NCBI GenBank assembly: GCA_012972835.1
Contig: JABDHK010000012.1
Location: 1-64,000, forward strand
DNA: 64,000 nt
Source: Chlorobiaceae bacterium
Lineage (GTDB): Bacteria > Bacteroidota > Chlorobiia > Chlorobiales > Chlorobiaceae
Reading direction: 5' to 3'
The first letter of the stretch is position 1. Every line of letters starts with the position of its first letter. Shown piece by piece: positions 57,339 through 64,000 of this stretch. The position numbers were made by a program, and so were the translations under genes. The notes under the pieces were generated by a model, which was not told where the DNA came from, did no database searches, and saw only the letters and a program-made list of their open reading frames with translations.

Positions 57339-57857
57339 ATGCACAAGAAAATTCTGTTTCTGAAAAAATATTTAAAAAATCCAATAACTATGGGCTCCGT
57401 AATACCTTCTTCCAGATTTTTAGGGAATGCCATGTATAAATCTGTTAAAGAGTTAGAACACACCGCAGTTATGGAAATCGGAGCTGGAACTGGCGCAATC
57501 ACACAGCATATCTCAAGCTTAAACCCTGTGTTGGTTGAAATTGACAAGGAGTTCTGTGCCTTGCTGAGAACAAATTATCCTCATCTGAACATTGTTAATT
57601 CGTGCGCATTGGAGCAGTTAAGAAAAATTGACGAGCGGGTAGGATTAGTGATCTCTATTCCACTCATTAACAACCCCTTCAAATCGTCATTTATTCCCCT
57701 TTTAAATGATCTCTACACCAAGGGATTGTTAACATGGTGCGTCATATTTACCTATGGACTCAATGACCCCCTGGAACAAGTTAATTTTGAAAGTAAAAAG
57801 AGAAAGCGTTTTGTTCTGCAAAATATTCCACCTGCCCATGTCTGGGTTTATTCATAG
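57339..57857 (+). CDS. Class I SAM methyltransferase, phospholipid N-methyltransferase-like
   Basis: A 172-residue short methyltransferase. The start region, LKKYLKNPITMGSVIPSSRF, is the typical opening of PmtA-like and KsgA-like enzymes, followed by motif I VMEIGAGTGAIT at about residues 44-55 and a strand-2 acidic residue in LVEIDKEF. Later motifs are VISIPLINNPF and the final IPPAHVWVYS, as in PmtA-type phospholipid N-methyltransferases. Lipid methylation is the best guess. The ATG follows ATAAATAGATAAGTTAA, so the ribosome site is weak. The protease gene starts 31 bases after it. Confidence 0.75.
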   Translation: MHKKILFLKKYLKNPITMGSVIPSSRFLGNAMYKSVKELEHTAVMEIGAGTGAITQHISSLNPVLVEIDKEFCALLRTNYPHLNIVNSCALEQLRKIDERVGLVISIPLINNPFKSSFIPLLNDLYTKGLLTWCVIFTYGLNDPLEQVNFESKKRKRFVLQNIPPAHVWVYS

Positions 57858-57888
57858 GCACCGGCTTAACGATAGTTTATCATCTCCT

Positions 57889-59934
57889 ATGCTAAAAAGA
57901 ACTCTTTATCTCTTTATTTTTGTTTTGGGATTTGTAGTTCCTGTCTTTGCCAGGAATGCCGTTACACCGGCTCCAGTTCCAGCTACGATTACCCTCAAAC
58001 CAACTGCTGCTGAGGATGAGGCATGCAAATATATAAGTCAATATCTTCTGCAGAACCACTATCGAAAGGTATCTGTTAATGACTCTCTTTCGCAGGAGAT
58101 ATTTAATCGTTACCTCAGCAATCTTGATGGCAGCAAGAGCTATTTTCTGGCAAGTGATGTAGAAAGCTTAAGAAAGACATACGGAACCCGAATTGATGAT
58201 GAATTACTTGCTGGTAAAACAACGGCCGGGTTTGCCATTTATAACCTGTTTCTGAAGCGGGCAAAAGAGAAGATGCGGTTTATGAAAGCAGCTGTTGATA
58301 CCGTGCATTTTAACTTTTCAACACCTGAAACCCTTGCTCTTGATCGTAAAACCGATTCCTGGTCAACTGACACAAGTCAGCTTACCTCGCTTTGGAAAAA
58401 AGAGCTTAAATACCAGTGGCTCAATCTTAAATATTCTGGAGAAAAGAACAAAACCGTTCGTAATGCCCTTGTGAAAAGTTTTACAAGCAGACTGAACCTT
58501 CTGAGCCATCAGAAGCCGGAAGATGCTTTTCAAGCCTATATTGATGCTCTGACAACATCCTTCGATCCTCATACAAGCTATTTTTCACCCGATGAGTATG
58601 AAAACTTCCAGATCGACATGAGTCGCTCTCTTGAAGGGATCGGCGCCAAACTGCAGACTGAAAGTGAGTACACTGTCGTTAATGAGGTTCTTCCAGGAGG
58701 GCCGGCATTTAAAAGCAATCTTCTGAAAAAGGGAGATAAAATCATTGGCGTTGGTCAGGGGAAAAAAGCTGAAATTGTTGATGTTGTTGGCTGGAGGATC
58801 AACGATGTTGTAAAGCTTATCCGGGGTAAAAAAGGTACAGTTGTTCGCCTTAAAATTCTTCCATCAAGTCAGGCTGGTCGTGGTCCAGCAAAAATCATTC
58901 AACTTTTGCGAGACAAGGTTGATCTGGAGGAACAGGCTGCAAAGAAAGGCATCATACAACAGAATGGCAAGAAAATAGGTGTTATTACCATACCCTCTTT
59001 TTATCTTGATTTTGAAGGTCAGCAACAAAACGCTGTTAATTATAGCAGTACAAGCCGTGATGTGGCCCGTATTCTGAATGAACTGAAGGCCGAGCATGTT
59101 GACGGGATTGTTATTGATCTTCGCAGTAATGGCGGCGGTTCCCTTGAAGAGTCTGTGAAAGTTACCGGACTGTTTATCCCTAGGGGTCCGGTTGTTCAGA
59201 TTAGCAATTCCAATGGAGGCAATACGGTGCTCAATGACGAGGATATGCAGGAACAGTATAATGGCCCACTTGCTGTACTGGTCAATCGTTACAGTGCCTC
59301 GGCATCTGAAATCTTTGCTGCGGCAATTCAGGATTATGATCGTGGTGTTATTATTGGAGAGAGGACATTTGGAAAGGGCACTGTTCAAAGTATTATCAAG
59401 CTGGTAAGACCAATTACTTTTTTTGAAAAATCGCCTGAACTCGGAGAGATAAAGCTTACTATTGCAAAGTTTTACCGAATTTCTGGAGGAAGTACTCAGC
59501 ATAAAGGGGTTGAGCCTGACATTCTCATGCCATCAATGATCGATACTGCTACTATTGGTGAGGATACCTACACCAGCAGTCTTCCCTGGAGTACTATTTC
59601 CAAAGCATCGTATAAACCAACTGCCGAGATTACCACTGAAAAGATCACTCTGCTTCGCCAAAAAGAGGTGGAACGTTCAACTAAAACTGTATTGTTTCAA
59701 AATTATTTGCATGATCTGAAAACTCTTGACCAGATTCGTAAAAAGAAGGCGGTATCGCTCCAGGATTCTGCTTTCAAATCTGAAATTGAAACCATTAAAC
59801 GGATTGAAAAAGAGTGGATTCAGGAACAGGATTCAGCAAAAGATATCAGCAAGGATGTCTTGCTCAATGAGGCCGCAGGAGTTGTGTCCGATCTGGTTGA
59901 GCTTACGGCAGGGAAGTCTGCTTCGTTGCATTAA
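57889..59934 (+). CDS. C-terminal processing (tail-specific) protease
   Basis: A 681-residue exported S41 protease that trims or degrades periplasmic proteins from their C-terminus. ATG 57889 starts a clear signal peptide (MLKRTLYLFIFVLGFVVPVF, cut after FA); the frame is open upstream into the previous gene, but that part is not protease-like. An N-terminal Prc-like region (SNLDGSKSYFLASDVESL) is followed by a PDZ domain (YTVVNEVLPGGPAFKSNLLK) and the S41 core with GIVIDLRSNGGGSLEE. The catalytic Ser lies in NRYSASASEIF and the catalytic Lys in TFGKGTVQ, about 25 residues later. The helical C-terminal part fits the longer Tsp/Prc group. Confidence 0.92.
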   Translation: MLKRTLYLFIFVLGFVVPVFARNAVTPAPVPATITLKPTAAEDEACKYISQYLLQNHYRKVSVNDSLSQEIFNRYLSNLDGSKSYFLASDVESLRKTYGTRIDDELLAGKTTAGFAIYNLFLKRAKEKMRFMKAAVDTVHFNFSTPETLALDRKTDSWSTDTSQLTSLWKKELKYQWLNLKYSGEKNKTVRNALVKSFTSRLNLLSHQKPEDAFQAYIDALTTSFDPHTSYFSPDEYENFQIDMSRSLEGIGAKLQTESEYTVVNEVLPGGPAFKSNLLKKGDKIIGVGQGKKAEIVDVVGWRINDVVKLIRGKKGTVVRLKILPSSQAGRGPAKIIQLLRDKVDLEEQAAKKGIIQQNGKKIGVITIPSFYLDFEGQQQNAVNYSSTSRDVARILNELKAEHVDGIVIDLRSNGGGSLEESVKVTGLFIPRGPVVQISNSNGGNTVLNDEDMQEQYNGPLAVLVNRYSASASEIFAAAIQDYDRGVIIGERTFGKGTVQSIIKLVRPITFFEKSPELGEIKLTIAKFYRISGGSTQHKGVEPDILMPSMIDTATIGEDTYTSSLPWSTISKASYKPTAEITTEKITLLRQKEVERSTKTVLFQNYLHDLKTLDQIRKKKAVSLQDSAFKSEIETIKRIEKEWIQEQDSAKDISKDVLLNEAAGVVSDLVELTAGKSASLH

Positions 59935-60042
59935 GTTCAAGGGATTGCAGGAAAATATCTTTTGCTTTAGAACTCGTATCAATTGTATATTTGAAGAAGA
60001 GAGAAGGGGATTATTGGATAATTAATGTGAAGGGGAGTTGCT

Positions 60043-60288
60043 ATGTTTGGATTGGGTGGACAGGAGTTACTGCTTATTTTGTTTGTTGTGTTGTTGTTTT
60101 TTGGTCCTTCAAAAATTCCTGAACTTATGCGAGGCCTCGGGAAAGGCATGAAGGAGTTTAAAAAAGCACAGGCTGATCTTGAAGATGAATTTCATAAAGC
60201 GGTTGAAGCCCCTGAACCAAAAAAAAAACCGGTTGAGAGTGCGGCTTCAAAAAATGAAGATGATGTTCCAGCAATTAAAAATTCTTGA
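60043..60288 (+). CDS. tatA: Twin-arginine translocase subunit TatA/E
   Basis: An 81-residue subunit of the Tat pathway, which exports folded proteins. It has the standard layout: a short N-terminus (MFGLGGQEL), one hydrophobic helix ([13 protein letters not shown]), the hinge [20 protein letters not shown], then an amphipathic helix and an acidic/basic tail. AAGGGGAG gives a good ribosome site. The next gene, lemA, follows after 28 bases on the same strand. Confidence 0.93.
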   Translation: MFGLGGQELLLILFVVLLFFGPSKIPELMRGLGKGMKEFKKAQADLEDEFHKAVEAPEPKKKPVESAASKNEDDVPAIKNS

Positions 60289-60316
60289 AAATAACAAGAG
60301 AGGGGAGATATATTTT

Positions 60317-60904
60317 ATGAAGAGTACATTGGCAAGAGTTATAGCGTTTTTTCTTTTTTTTAGTACACTTTCCGGCTGCGGATACAACAGTATTCAGCAG
60401 AATGAAGAGGCTGTAAATCACTCGTGGGGCGACCTTGAATCCCAATTGCAAAGAAGGGCCGATCTTGTGCCGAATCTTGTAGCGACGGTCAAGGGAGCTG
60501 CAAACTTTGAAAAAGAGACCTTGACAGCGGTAATTGAGGCGAGGTCAAAAGCTACATCCATTCAGCTAAAACCTGAAATGCTCAGTGATCCTGCAGCTAT
60601 GGCAAAATTCCGGGAAGCACAGGGAAATCTCTCATCAACACTTTCCCGCTTGCTTGTAACGGTCGAGCGCTATCCAGAACTCAAGGCTAACCAGAACTTT
60701 AGGGACCTTCAGAATCAGCTTGAAGGGACTGAAAACCGTATCAGTGTTGCACGTCAACGATATAATGCAGCGGTAGAGACCTTTAATTTTTCAATCAGGC
60801 AGTTTCCGAACTCTATGACAAACAGCCTTCTGCTGAAACTGAAAGCCAAGGAGTACTTCAAGGCGGACGAAGCTGCCAAAGCAGTTCCGGGGGTGAAATT
60901 CTGA
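60317..60904 (+). CDS. lemA: LemA family lipoprotein
   Basis: A 195-residue protein with a lipoprotein signal: charged start, hydrophobic run and the lipobox LSGC. The LemA family core follows: [34 protein letters not shown] and the later [19 protein letters not shown], in long helices. ATG 60317 follows AGGGGAG. LemA proteins often sit next to TPM-domain proteins, as here, where the next gene starts within 40 bases. The function of the pair is unknown; an envelope role is inferred. Confidence 0.92.
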   Translation: MKSTLARVIAFFLFFSTLSGCGYNSIQQNEEAVNHSWGDLESQLQRRADLVPNLVATVKGAANFEKETLTAVIEARSKATSIQLKPEMLSDPAAMAKFREAQGNLSSTLSRLLVTVERYPELKANQNFRDLQNQLEGTENRISVARQRYNAAVETFNFSIRQFPNSMTNSLLLKLKAKEYFKADEAAKAVPGVKF

Positions 60905-60927
60905 ATAAGCAACATAGCATAACTTCA

Positions 60928-61644
60928 ATGCGAGGATCGTGGATGGCTGCGATCCTCCTGGTTGTGATTTTGCAGTTTGTGACCTTCAGCACGGTATGGG
61001 CTGCGATTGCTGTACCGGCGCTTACCGGGCGGATAAATGATAATGCCGCAATGATATCGGCTCCTGCAAGGGTGGAGATGGAAGCAAAGCTCAAGCAGTT
61101 TGAAGCCGCCGAGTCCAACCAGATTGTTATCCTGACCGTTCCATCACTTCAAGGAGACCCAATAGAGGACTTTTCCATTCGGGTAGCCGAAGCATGGAAG
61201 ATAGGCCAGAAAGGCTCTGACAATGGTGTATTGCTTATCGTTTCAAGGGATGACCACAAGGTACGTATTGAAGTTGGATATGGTCTTGAAGGCAAGCTGA
61301 CTGATCTTACGGCTGGTCGTATTGTTAGGGAGGAGATTGTTCCTGCCTTCAAGGCTGGTCAGTTTGACGAGGGATTTTCCAGGGGAGTCTCTGCAATTAT
61401 TGCCGCAACACATGGAGAATACAAGGCAAAACCAAAGGCTGATCGCAATGGAGAGAAGCCATCAATGTCGTTGCTGGTCATTATTTTTGCTGTTATCTAT
61501 CTTATTTATCAGTTTTTCAGAAGATTCTTCTGGGGAGGATTCGGAGGAGGTTTCTTTGGTGGGGGCGGTAGCAGCAGTAACGACGATAATTTCAGCGGTG
61601 GGGGCGGCGGTTTTGGTGGTGGCGGATCATCAGGTGACTGGTAG
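60928..61644 (+). CDS. TPM domain (YgcG/TLP18.3) membrane protein
   Basis: A 238-residue protein with an N-terminal signal, a TPM (TLP18.3/Psb32/MOLO-1) domain, one C-terminal membrane segment and a Gly/Ser-rich tail ending in SSGDW. TPM features are LTGRINDNAAMISAPARVEM, NQIVILTVPSLQGDPIEDFS and DNGVLLIVSRDDHKVRIEVG. The tail (GGGFGGGGSSGDW) is common in this family. ATG 60943 has a better ribosome site (GAGGA, 6 bases away) than ATG 60928, so the protein may be five residues shorter. It follows lemA in one operon. Confidence 0.9.
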   Translation: MRGSWMAAILLVVILQFVTFSTVWAAIAVPALTGRINDNAAMISAPARVEMEAKLKQFEAAESNQIVILTVPSLQGDPIEDFSIRVAEAWKIGQKGSDNGVLLIVSRDDHKVRIEVGYGLEGKLTDLTAGRIVREEIVPAFKAGQFDEGFSRGVSAIIAATHGEYKAKPKADRNGEKPSMSLLVIIFAVIYLIYQFFRRFFWGGFGGGFFGGGGSSSNDDNFSGGGGGFGGGGSSGDW

Positions 61645-61655
61645 ATGGCATTTAC

Positions 61656-61937
61656 TCAGATCTTCTCCCATTCAAACTTGCTGACATTTCTTGCTTTTGG
61701 ATCAAAGACGATACCAATCAGATAGCGCGCTCCGGAATACTTCTCGTAATATTTCATTGTTTTGATCTGCTCAAGCGGCTCCTTATCGGTCACCTTGAAT
61801 TCAAACAGAAAGGTTCTTCCTTCGGCCTTCAGCGTCAGGTCAACTCTCCCTTTATTAAAACGCTTTCCACTGCATGTTGCTGTATATGGAATCAATGCGG
61901 AGTTAAGCAGAAAAGGAATTGCAGGAGTCGTTATGGT
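61656..61937 (-). pseudogene. C-terminal fragment of a PD-(D/E)XK / AAA-like (DUF1703) protein
   Basis: The last 94 codons of a minus-strand frame. GRVDLTL and FLFEFKV give the D...ExK nuclease-fold motif seen at the C-terminus of DUF1703 AAA-ATPase-like proteins; EQIKTMKYYEKYS and YLIGIVFDP follow, and the end VSKFEWEKI is also typical. The ATPase half is absent. The frame is closed by a stop at 61938-61940, three bases from the 25-bp arm of the fold-back element at 61943, so the gene was probably cut there. No ATG start is present. The remnant is likely inactive, although a TTG at 61895 could start a short product. Confidence 0.65.
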
Positions 61938-61942
61938 TTATG

Positions 61943-62035
61943 CCTACTTTACATAATATATATTATACAACAAAACACCACACAAAACTATGTTGCGTAA
62001 ATTAGTTTCATATAATATATATTATGTAAAGTAGG
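61943..62035. repeat. 93-bp fold-back element with perfect 25-bp inverted ends
   Basis: Arms at 61943-61967 and 62011-62035 are perfect reverse complements of 25 bases, starting CCTACTTTACATAA and ending with an AT-rich palindromic stretch. The 43-base centre encodes nothing. Size and ends fit a MITE-like non-autonomous element, but no transposase with these ends is in the window and no clear target duplication was found. It could also act as a strong RNA hairpin. Confidence 0.75.
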
Positions 62036-62303
62036 TTACTTTTCCCTAAATTGAGCGATTAGTAATGAAAAAGTGCTTCATCTAATATTTATAACGCATT
62101 ATCGAATTATCGTTTCAAAACAGCTCTACCCAATGGGTTAAGAACACCATTGCAGACAATACAACCTATAACGGCTAGAAAAATAAACACTTAAGTCCTG
62201 TAATACTCAAACCAATCGCCGATAAATCGCTCAATTGAGGTTTCCATAATGACCTTGAAGCGAAAGAAGTATTGAAGATCTTTATCAGCTCTGCCAGTAG
62301 ACT
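62036..62303. other. Intergenic stretch without a supported gene
   Basis: An AT-rich region between the fold-back element and the toxin-antitoxin genes. The longest frame I see is 43 codons on the minus strand (62191-62322), which overlaps the next small ORF and resembles nothing known. Given the truncated gene next door, this is probably degraded accessory DNA. Confidence 0.35.
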
Positions 62304-62498
62304 TTACTGTATGCCTTCCCATATCTGCTTGACATCCTTTACCTCTCGTACACTTCCTGCCGCAATATCCTCCTCAGCTTCTTTAAGAGCTTGCAATAAC
62401 TTGGTATTGGAAAAATACTTATCAGTATCACTTATTTTTTTTGCTGGTACGATTTCATAGGTCTCAGTGTTGCCACACTGGACAATAACACGTTCCAT
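62304..62498 (-). CDS. Small protein downstream of the HigBA pair
   Basis: A 64-residue protein from ATG 62498; five more codons upstream are possible (ATG 62513). The C-terminal half is helical and acidic (KLLQALKEAEEDIAAGSVRE, then VKQIWEGIQ), like the toxin-binding tail of some small antitoxins, but I cannot name a family. It lies about 25 bases after the HigA-like gene on the same strand, so it may be a third gene of that operon. Confidence 0.45.
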   Translation of the reverse strand: MERVIVQCGNTETYEIVPAKKISDTDKYFSNTKLLQALKEAEEDIAAGSVREVKDVKQIWEGIQ

Positions 62499-62522
62499 AT
62501 TGGTTAAATTCATTTGAAGTAG

Positions 62523-62849
62523 TCAGATCTTTTGCGATTGCTGCTTTGGCTTTAGTTTGATTTCCAGTTCGCAGCCTACTGCCTCAGCGTACCTCCTGAG
62601 CGTAGCAATGGATGGTGCGTGCTTGCTGCCGGATTCCAGTCTGGAGATCGCACTTTTGGTTGTTCCGATTTTCAGAGCTACTGCTTCCTGCGTCATACCA
62701 GAATCTCGTCGTGCAGATAATAGCTCCCTGATGAGTGCGTATTTTGGTTCAAGTGCTTCATATTCTCTACGAAAATCCTTGTCTTGAAGGTCTTTGGCAA
62801 TATCCCCCTCAACATCGTATGGCACCGGCTGGTATTTAAGTTCATCCAT
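62523..62849 (-). CDS. XRE-family antitoxin (HigA-like)
   Basis: A protein of about 108 residues from ATG 62849 (an in-frame ATG at 62879 would add ten). The second half is a Cro/CI-type helix-turn-helix: LLSARRDSGMTQEAVALKIG, then TTKSAISRLESG and the HigA-type end APSIATLRRYAEAVGCELEI. It should bind its own promoter and neutralise the toxin encoded just upstream. The genes overlap by a few bases in the toxin-first order usual for higBA. Confidence 0.82.
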   Translation of the reverse strand: MDELKYQPVPYDVEGDIAKDLQDKDFRREYEALEPKYALIRELLSARRDSGMTQEAVALKIGTTKSAISRLESGSKHAPSIATLRRYAEAVGCELEIKLKPKQQSQKI

Positions 62850-63243
62850 TTTCAATCTCTTGTAATCTTTTTCTGGCAACCTTCAACTCTTTTAATGGTG
62901 TTGTCTGTTTTTTTTTGATAAAGACGTGCAGAATTATAATTTTTTTGCCTTGTAGATAACAATAGAGCGCCCTGCCGATACCATCCCACCCTTTAGGCCT
63001 CATTTCAAAAAGGCCACCCCCCATCGCTTTGGTATGAGGCATCCTCATATTTGGGCCATATTCCTTTATAAGAAGCGAAATTCTTCTGTAATCAGCCCTG
63101 ATACTGGAGGGCCACCCATCAACAATATCTTTAATACTGGGATGGAAGTATTCAATCTCATAACTTATGCGCAAAGTTAGCAAATACGATAACTTTGGCC
63201 AAATAATTTCCTGAAAAAAATTTCTCATCACCCAGCAACACAA
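62842..63243 (-). CDS. HigB-like toxin (phage Gp49-like, RelE superfamily)
   Basis: A protein of up to 133 residues. The core is typical of the Gp49-like/HigB group: MPHTKAMGGGLFEMR, GIGRALYCYLQGKKIIILH, FIKKKQTTPLKELKVARKR. These toxins are ribosome-linked mRNA nucleases. Homology starts at about SYEIEYF, 27 residues in; ATG 63228 or an inner TTG could be the real start. The stop overlaps the antitoxin gene. Intact motifs suggest a working toxin. The pair lies in decayed accessory DNA next to a fold-back element, as is common for such modules. Confidence 0.8.
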   Translation of the reverse strand: MCCWVMRNFFQEIIWPKLSYLLTLRISYEIEYFHPSIKDIVDGWPSSIRADYRRISLLIKEYGPNMRMPHTKAMGGGLFEMRPKGWDGIGRALYCYLQGKKIIILHVFIKKKQTTPLKELKVARKRLQEIENG

Positions 63244-63316
63244 GTCAGTGACAAGAATGAGTACTTCTCTATCTTAAATTTTTGGAGGCACTTAAAAAAG
63301 TTGAGGAGGATATGTT

Positions 63317-64000
63317 TTACATCCCCAGAAAAGCCTTCTTGACATCTTGGTTATTCAGCAGCTCTTCGCCTGTTCCTGTCAGCACAATTGTTCCTATTTC
63401 AATAACATACCCTTTATTGCTGATGTTCAGCGACTGATAGACATTCTGTTCAACAAGAAGTACGGTCACACCGCTTTTGTTGATGGTTTGAATTGCGCCG
63501 AAAACCACCTCGGTGAAGAGTGGCGACAATCCGAGGCTTGGTTCATCCAGCAGCAGAAGTTTCGGGTTTCCCATTAATCCTCTTCCTATTGCAAGCATCT
63601 GTTGTTCACCGCCCGACATTGTGCCTCCAAGCTGATTTCGTCTATCAGCAAGTTTTGGAAACAAGGCAAAAACCCGCTCCATGTTCTGTTTGCGATCATT
63701 CTGATGCAGATAGCCTCCCATAATCAGGTTTTCAACAACACTCATTTCAGGAAAAATCTTTCTGCCTTCCGGCACATGTACAATTCCCCGCTGAACAATC
63801 GTATGCGCAGCAAGATTATGGAGTGATTCGTTATTGTAAGTAATTGTGCCCTTTGACTTTATGAGTCCTGAAATTGCTTTGAGAAGGGTTGTTTTACCCG
63901 CACCATTGCTGCCGACGACGGAGACAATCTCCCCTTCTGCAAGTGTAATGCTGATATCCCTCAGAACAGGCATTTCACCGTACCCGGCATGCAGATTTTT
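63317..64000 (-). CDS. livF: ABC transporter ATP-binding protein, LivF type (partial)
   Basis: The C-terminal 227 or so residues of a LivF-type ATPase for branched-chain amino acid or amide uptake. The frame stays open to the window edge, with NLHAGYGEMPVL before the first internal Met at 63973, so the true start lies just outside. Motifs are Walker A GSNGAGKTTLL, the LivF-typical RGIVHVPEGRKIFPEMSVVE, signature MSGGEQQMLAIGRGL and Walker B LLLLDEPSLGL, then LLVEQNVYQSL. Other subunits should lie beyond the window. The binding protein at 44514 is too far away to link with confidence. Confidence 0.9.
   Translation of the reverse strand, partial: KNLHAGYGEMPVLRDISITLAEGEIVSVVGSNGAGKTTLLKAISGLIKSKGTITYNNESLHNLAAHTIVQRGIVHVPEGRKIFPEMSVVENLIMGGYLHQNDRKQNMERVFALFPKLADRRNQLGGTMSGGEQQMLAIGRGLMGNPKLLLLDEPSLGLSPLFTEVVFGAIQTINKSGVTVLLVEQNVYQSLNISNKGYVIEIGTIVLTGTGEELLNNQDVKKAFLGM

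Noticed and set aside
57754-57888. Longer N-terminus for the C-terminal processing protease
   Set aside because: The added 45 residues overlap the methyltransferase gene in another frame, whereas ATG 57889 begins a clean signal peptide.
61943-62035. Possible CRISPR fragment
   Set aside because: Only two repeat arms exist and they are inverted, not direct; there are no spacers of regular size and no cas genes.
62191-62322. A 43-codon minus-strand ORF
   Set aside because: It overlaps the small gene downstream of HigBA, has no clear ribosome site and matches nothing I recognise.

Overview
The window looks like part of the chromosome of a green sulfur bacterium (Chlorobi; Chlorobium/Pelodictyon type). 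The strongest marker is the adjacent pair of ATP-citrate lyase subunit genes (aclB 51875-53071, aclA 53131-54963), the key enzyme of the reductive TCA cycle. The proposed genus is inference from gene content; no rRNA or tRNA gene is visible to confirm it.

Layout. 1-1973: right part of an IS21-family insertion sequence (istA partial, istB, terminal repeats). 2000-4600: a UPF0016/GDT1 membrane transporter, a DUF4405 membrane protein, a small minus-strand ORF and a decayed second copy of the GDT1 gene. 4618-22517: two translationally coupled NRPS/PKS genes on the plus strand, read as C-A-T-C-A-T-KS-(no AT)-KR-DH-ACP and dock-C-A-T-KS-AT-ACP-TE. 22680-23850: remains of a hybrid sensor kinase. 23966-28184: a SAM methyltransferase and, on the minus strand, two coupled SyrD-type ABC exporters. 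28485-29345: remains of a type I restriction-modification locus. 29359-43257: a minus-strand operon of a radical SAM protein followed by a 4193-residue NRPS (A-T-C-A-T-C-A-T-C-A-T-reductase). 43644-46676: SPFH protein, amino-acid-type binding protein, DUF697 protein and a small membrane protein. 46701-49430: a tightly overlapping operon of an Sfp-type phosphopantetheinyl transferase, a sensor-like membrane protein without an output domain, and an MFS transporter. 49453-51739: FetAB-like ABC pair and convergent lgt. 51875-61644: housekeeping genes (aclBA, an RRM protein, aldo/keto reductase, a Lys/Ala-rich secreted protein, a methyltransferase, a C-terminal processing protease, tatA, lemA, a TPM-domain protein). 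61656-63243: accessory DNA with a truncated PD-(D/E)XK gene, a 93-bp fold-back element and a HigBA-like toxin-antitoxin pair. 63317-64000: partial livF-type ABC ATPase.

How the parts may work together. About 40 kb in the middle (4.6-49.4 kb) reads as a natural-product region with two separate assembly lines. The phosphopantetheinyl transferase could prime the carrier domains of both. The SyrD-type ABC pair and the MFS protein are candidate exporters, and the methyltransferase and radical SAM protein are candidate tailoring enzymes. The hybrid line is predicted to build a dipeptide extended to an alpha,beta-unsaturated (vinylogous) acyl unit, then one further amino acid and one unreduced ketide, released by a thioesterase. 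The second line is predicted to release a capped three-residue peptide reductively, as an aldehyde or alcohol. Both predictions point towards electrophilic, protease-inhibitor-like peptides, but this is inference from domain order. The surrounding pseudogenes and mobile-element traces suggest the region was gained and rearranged by transfer.
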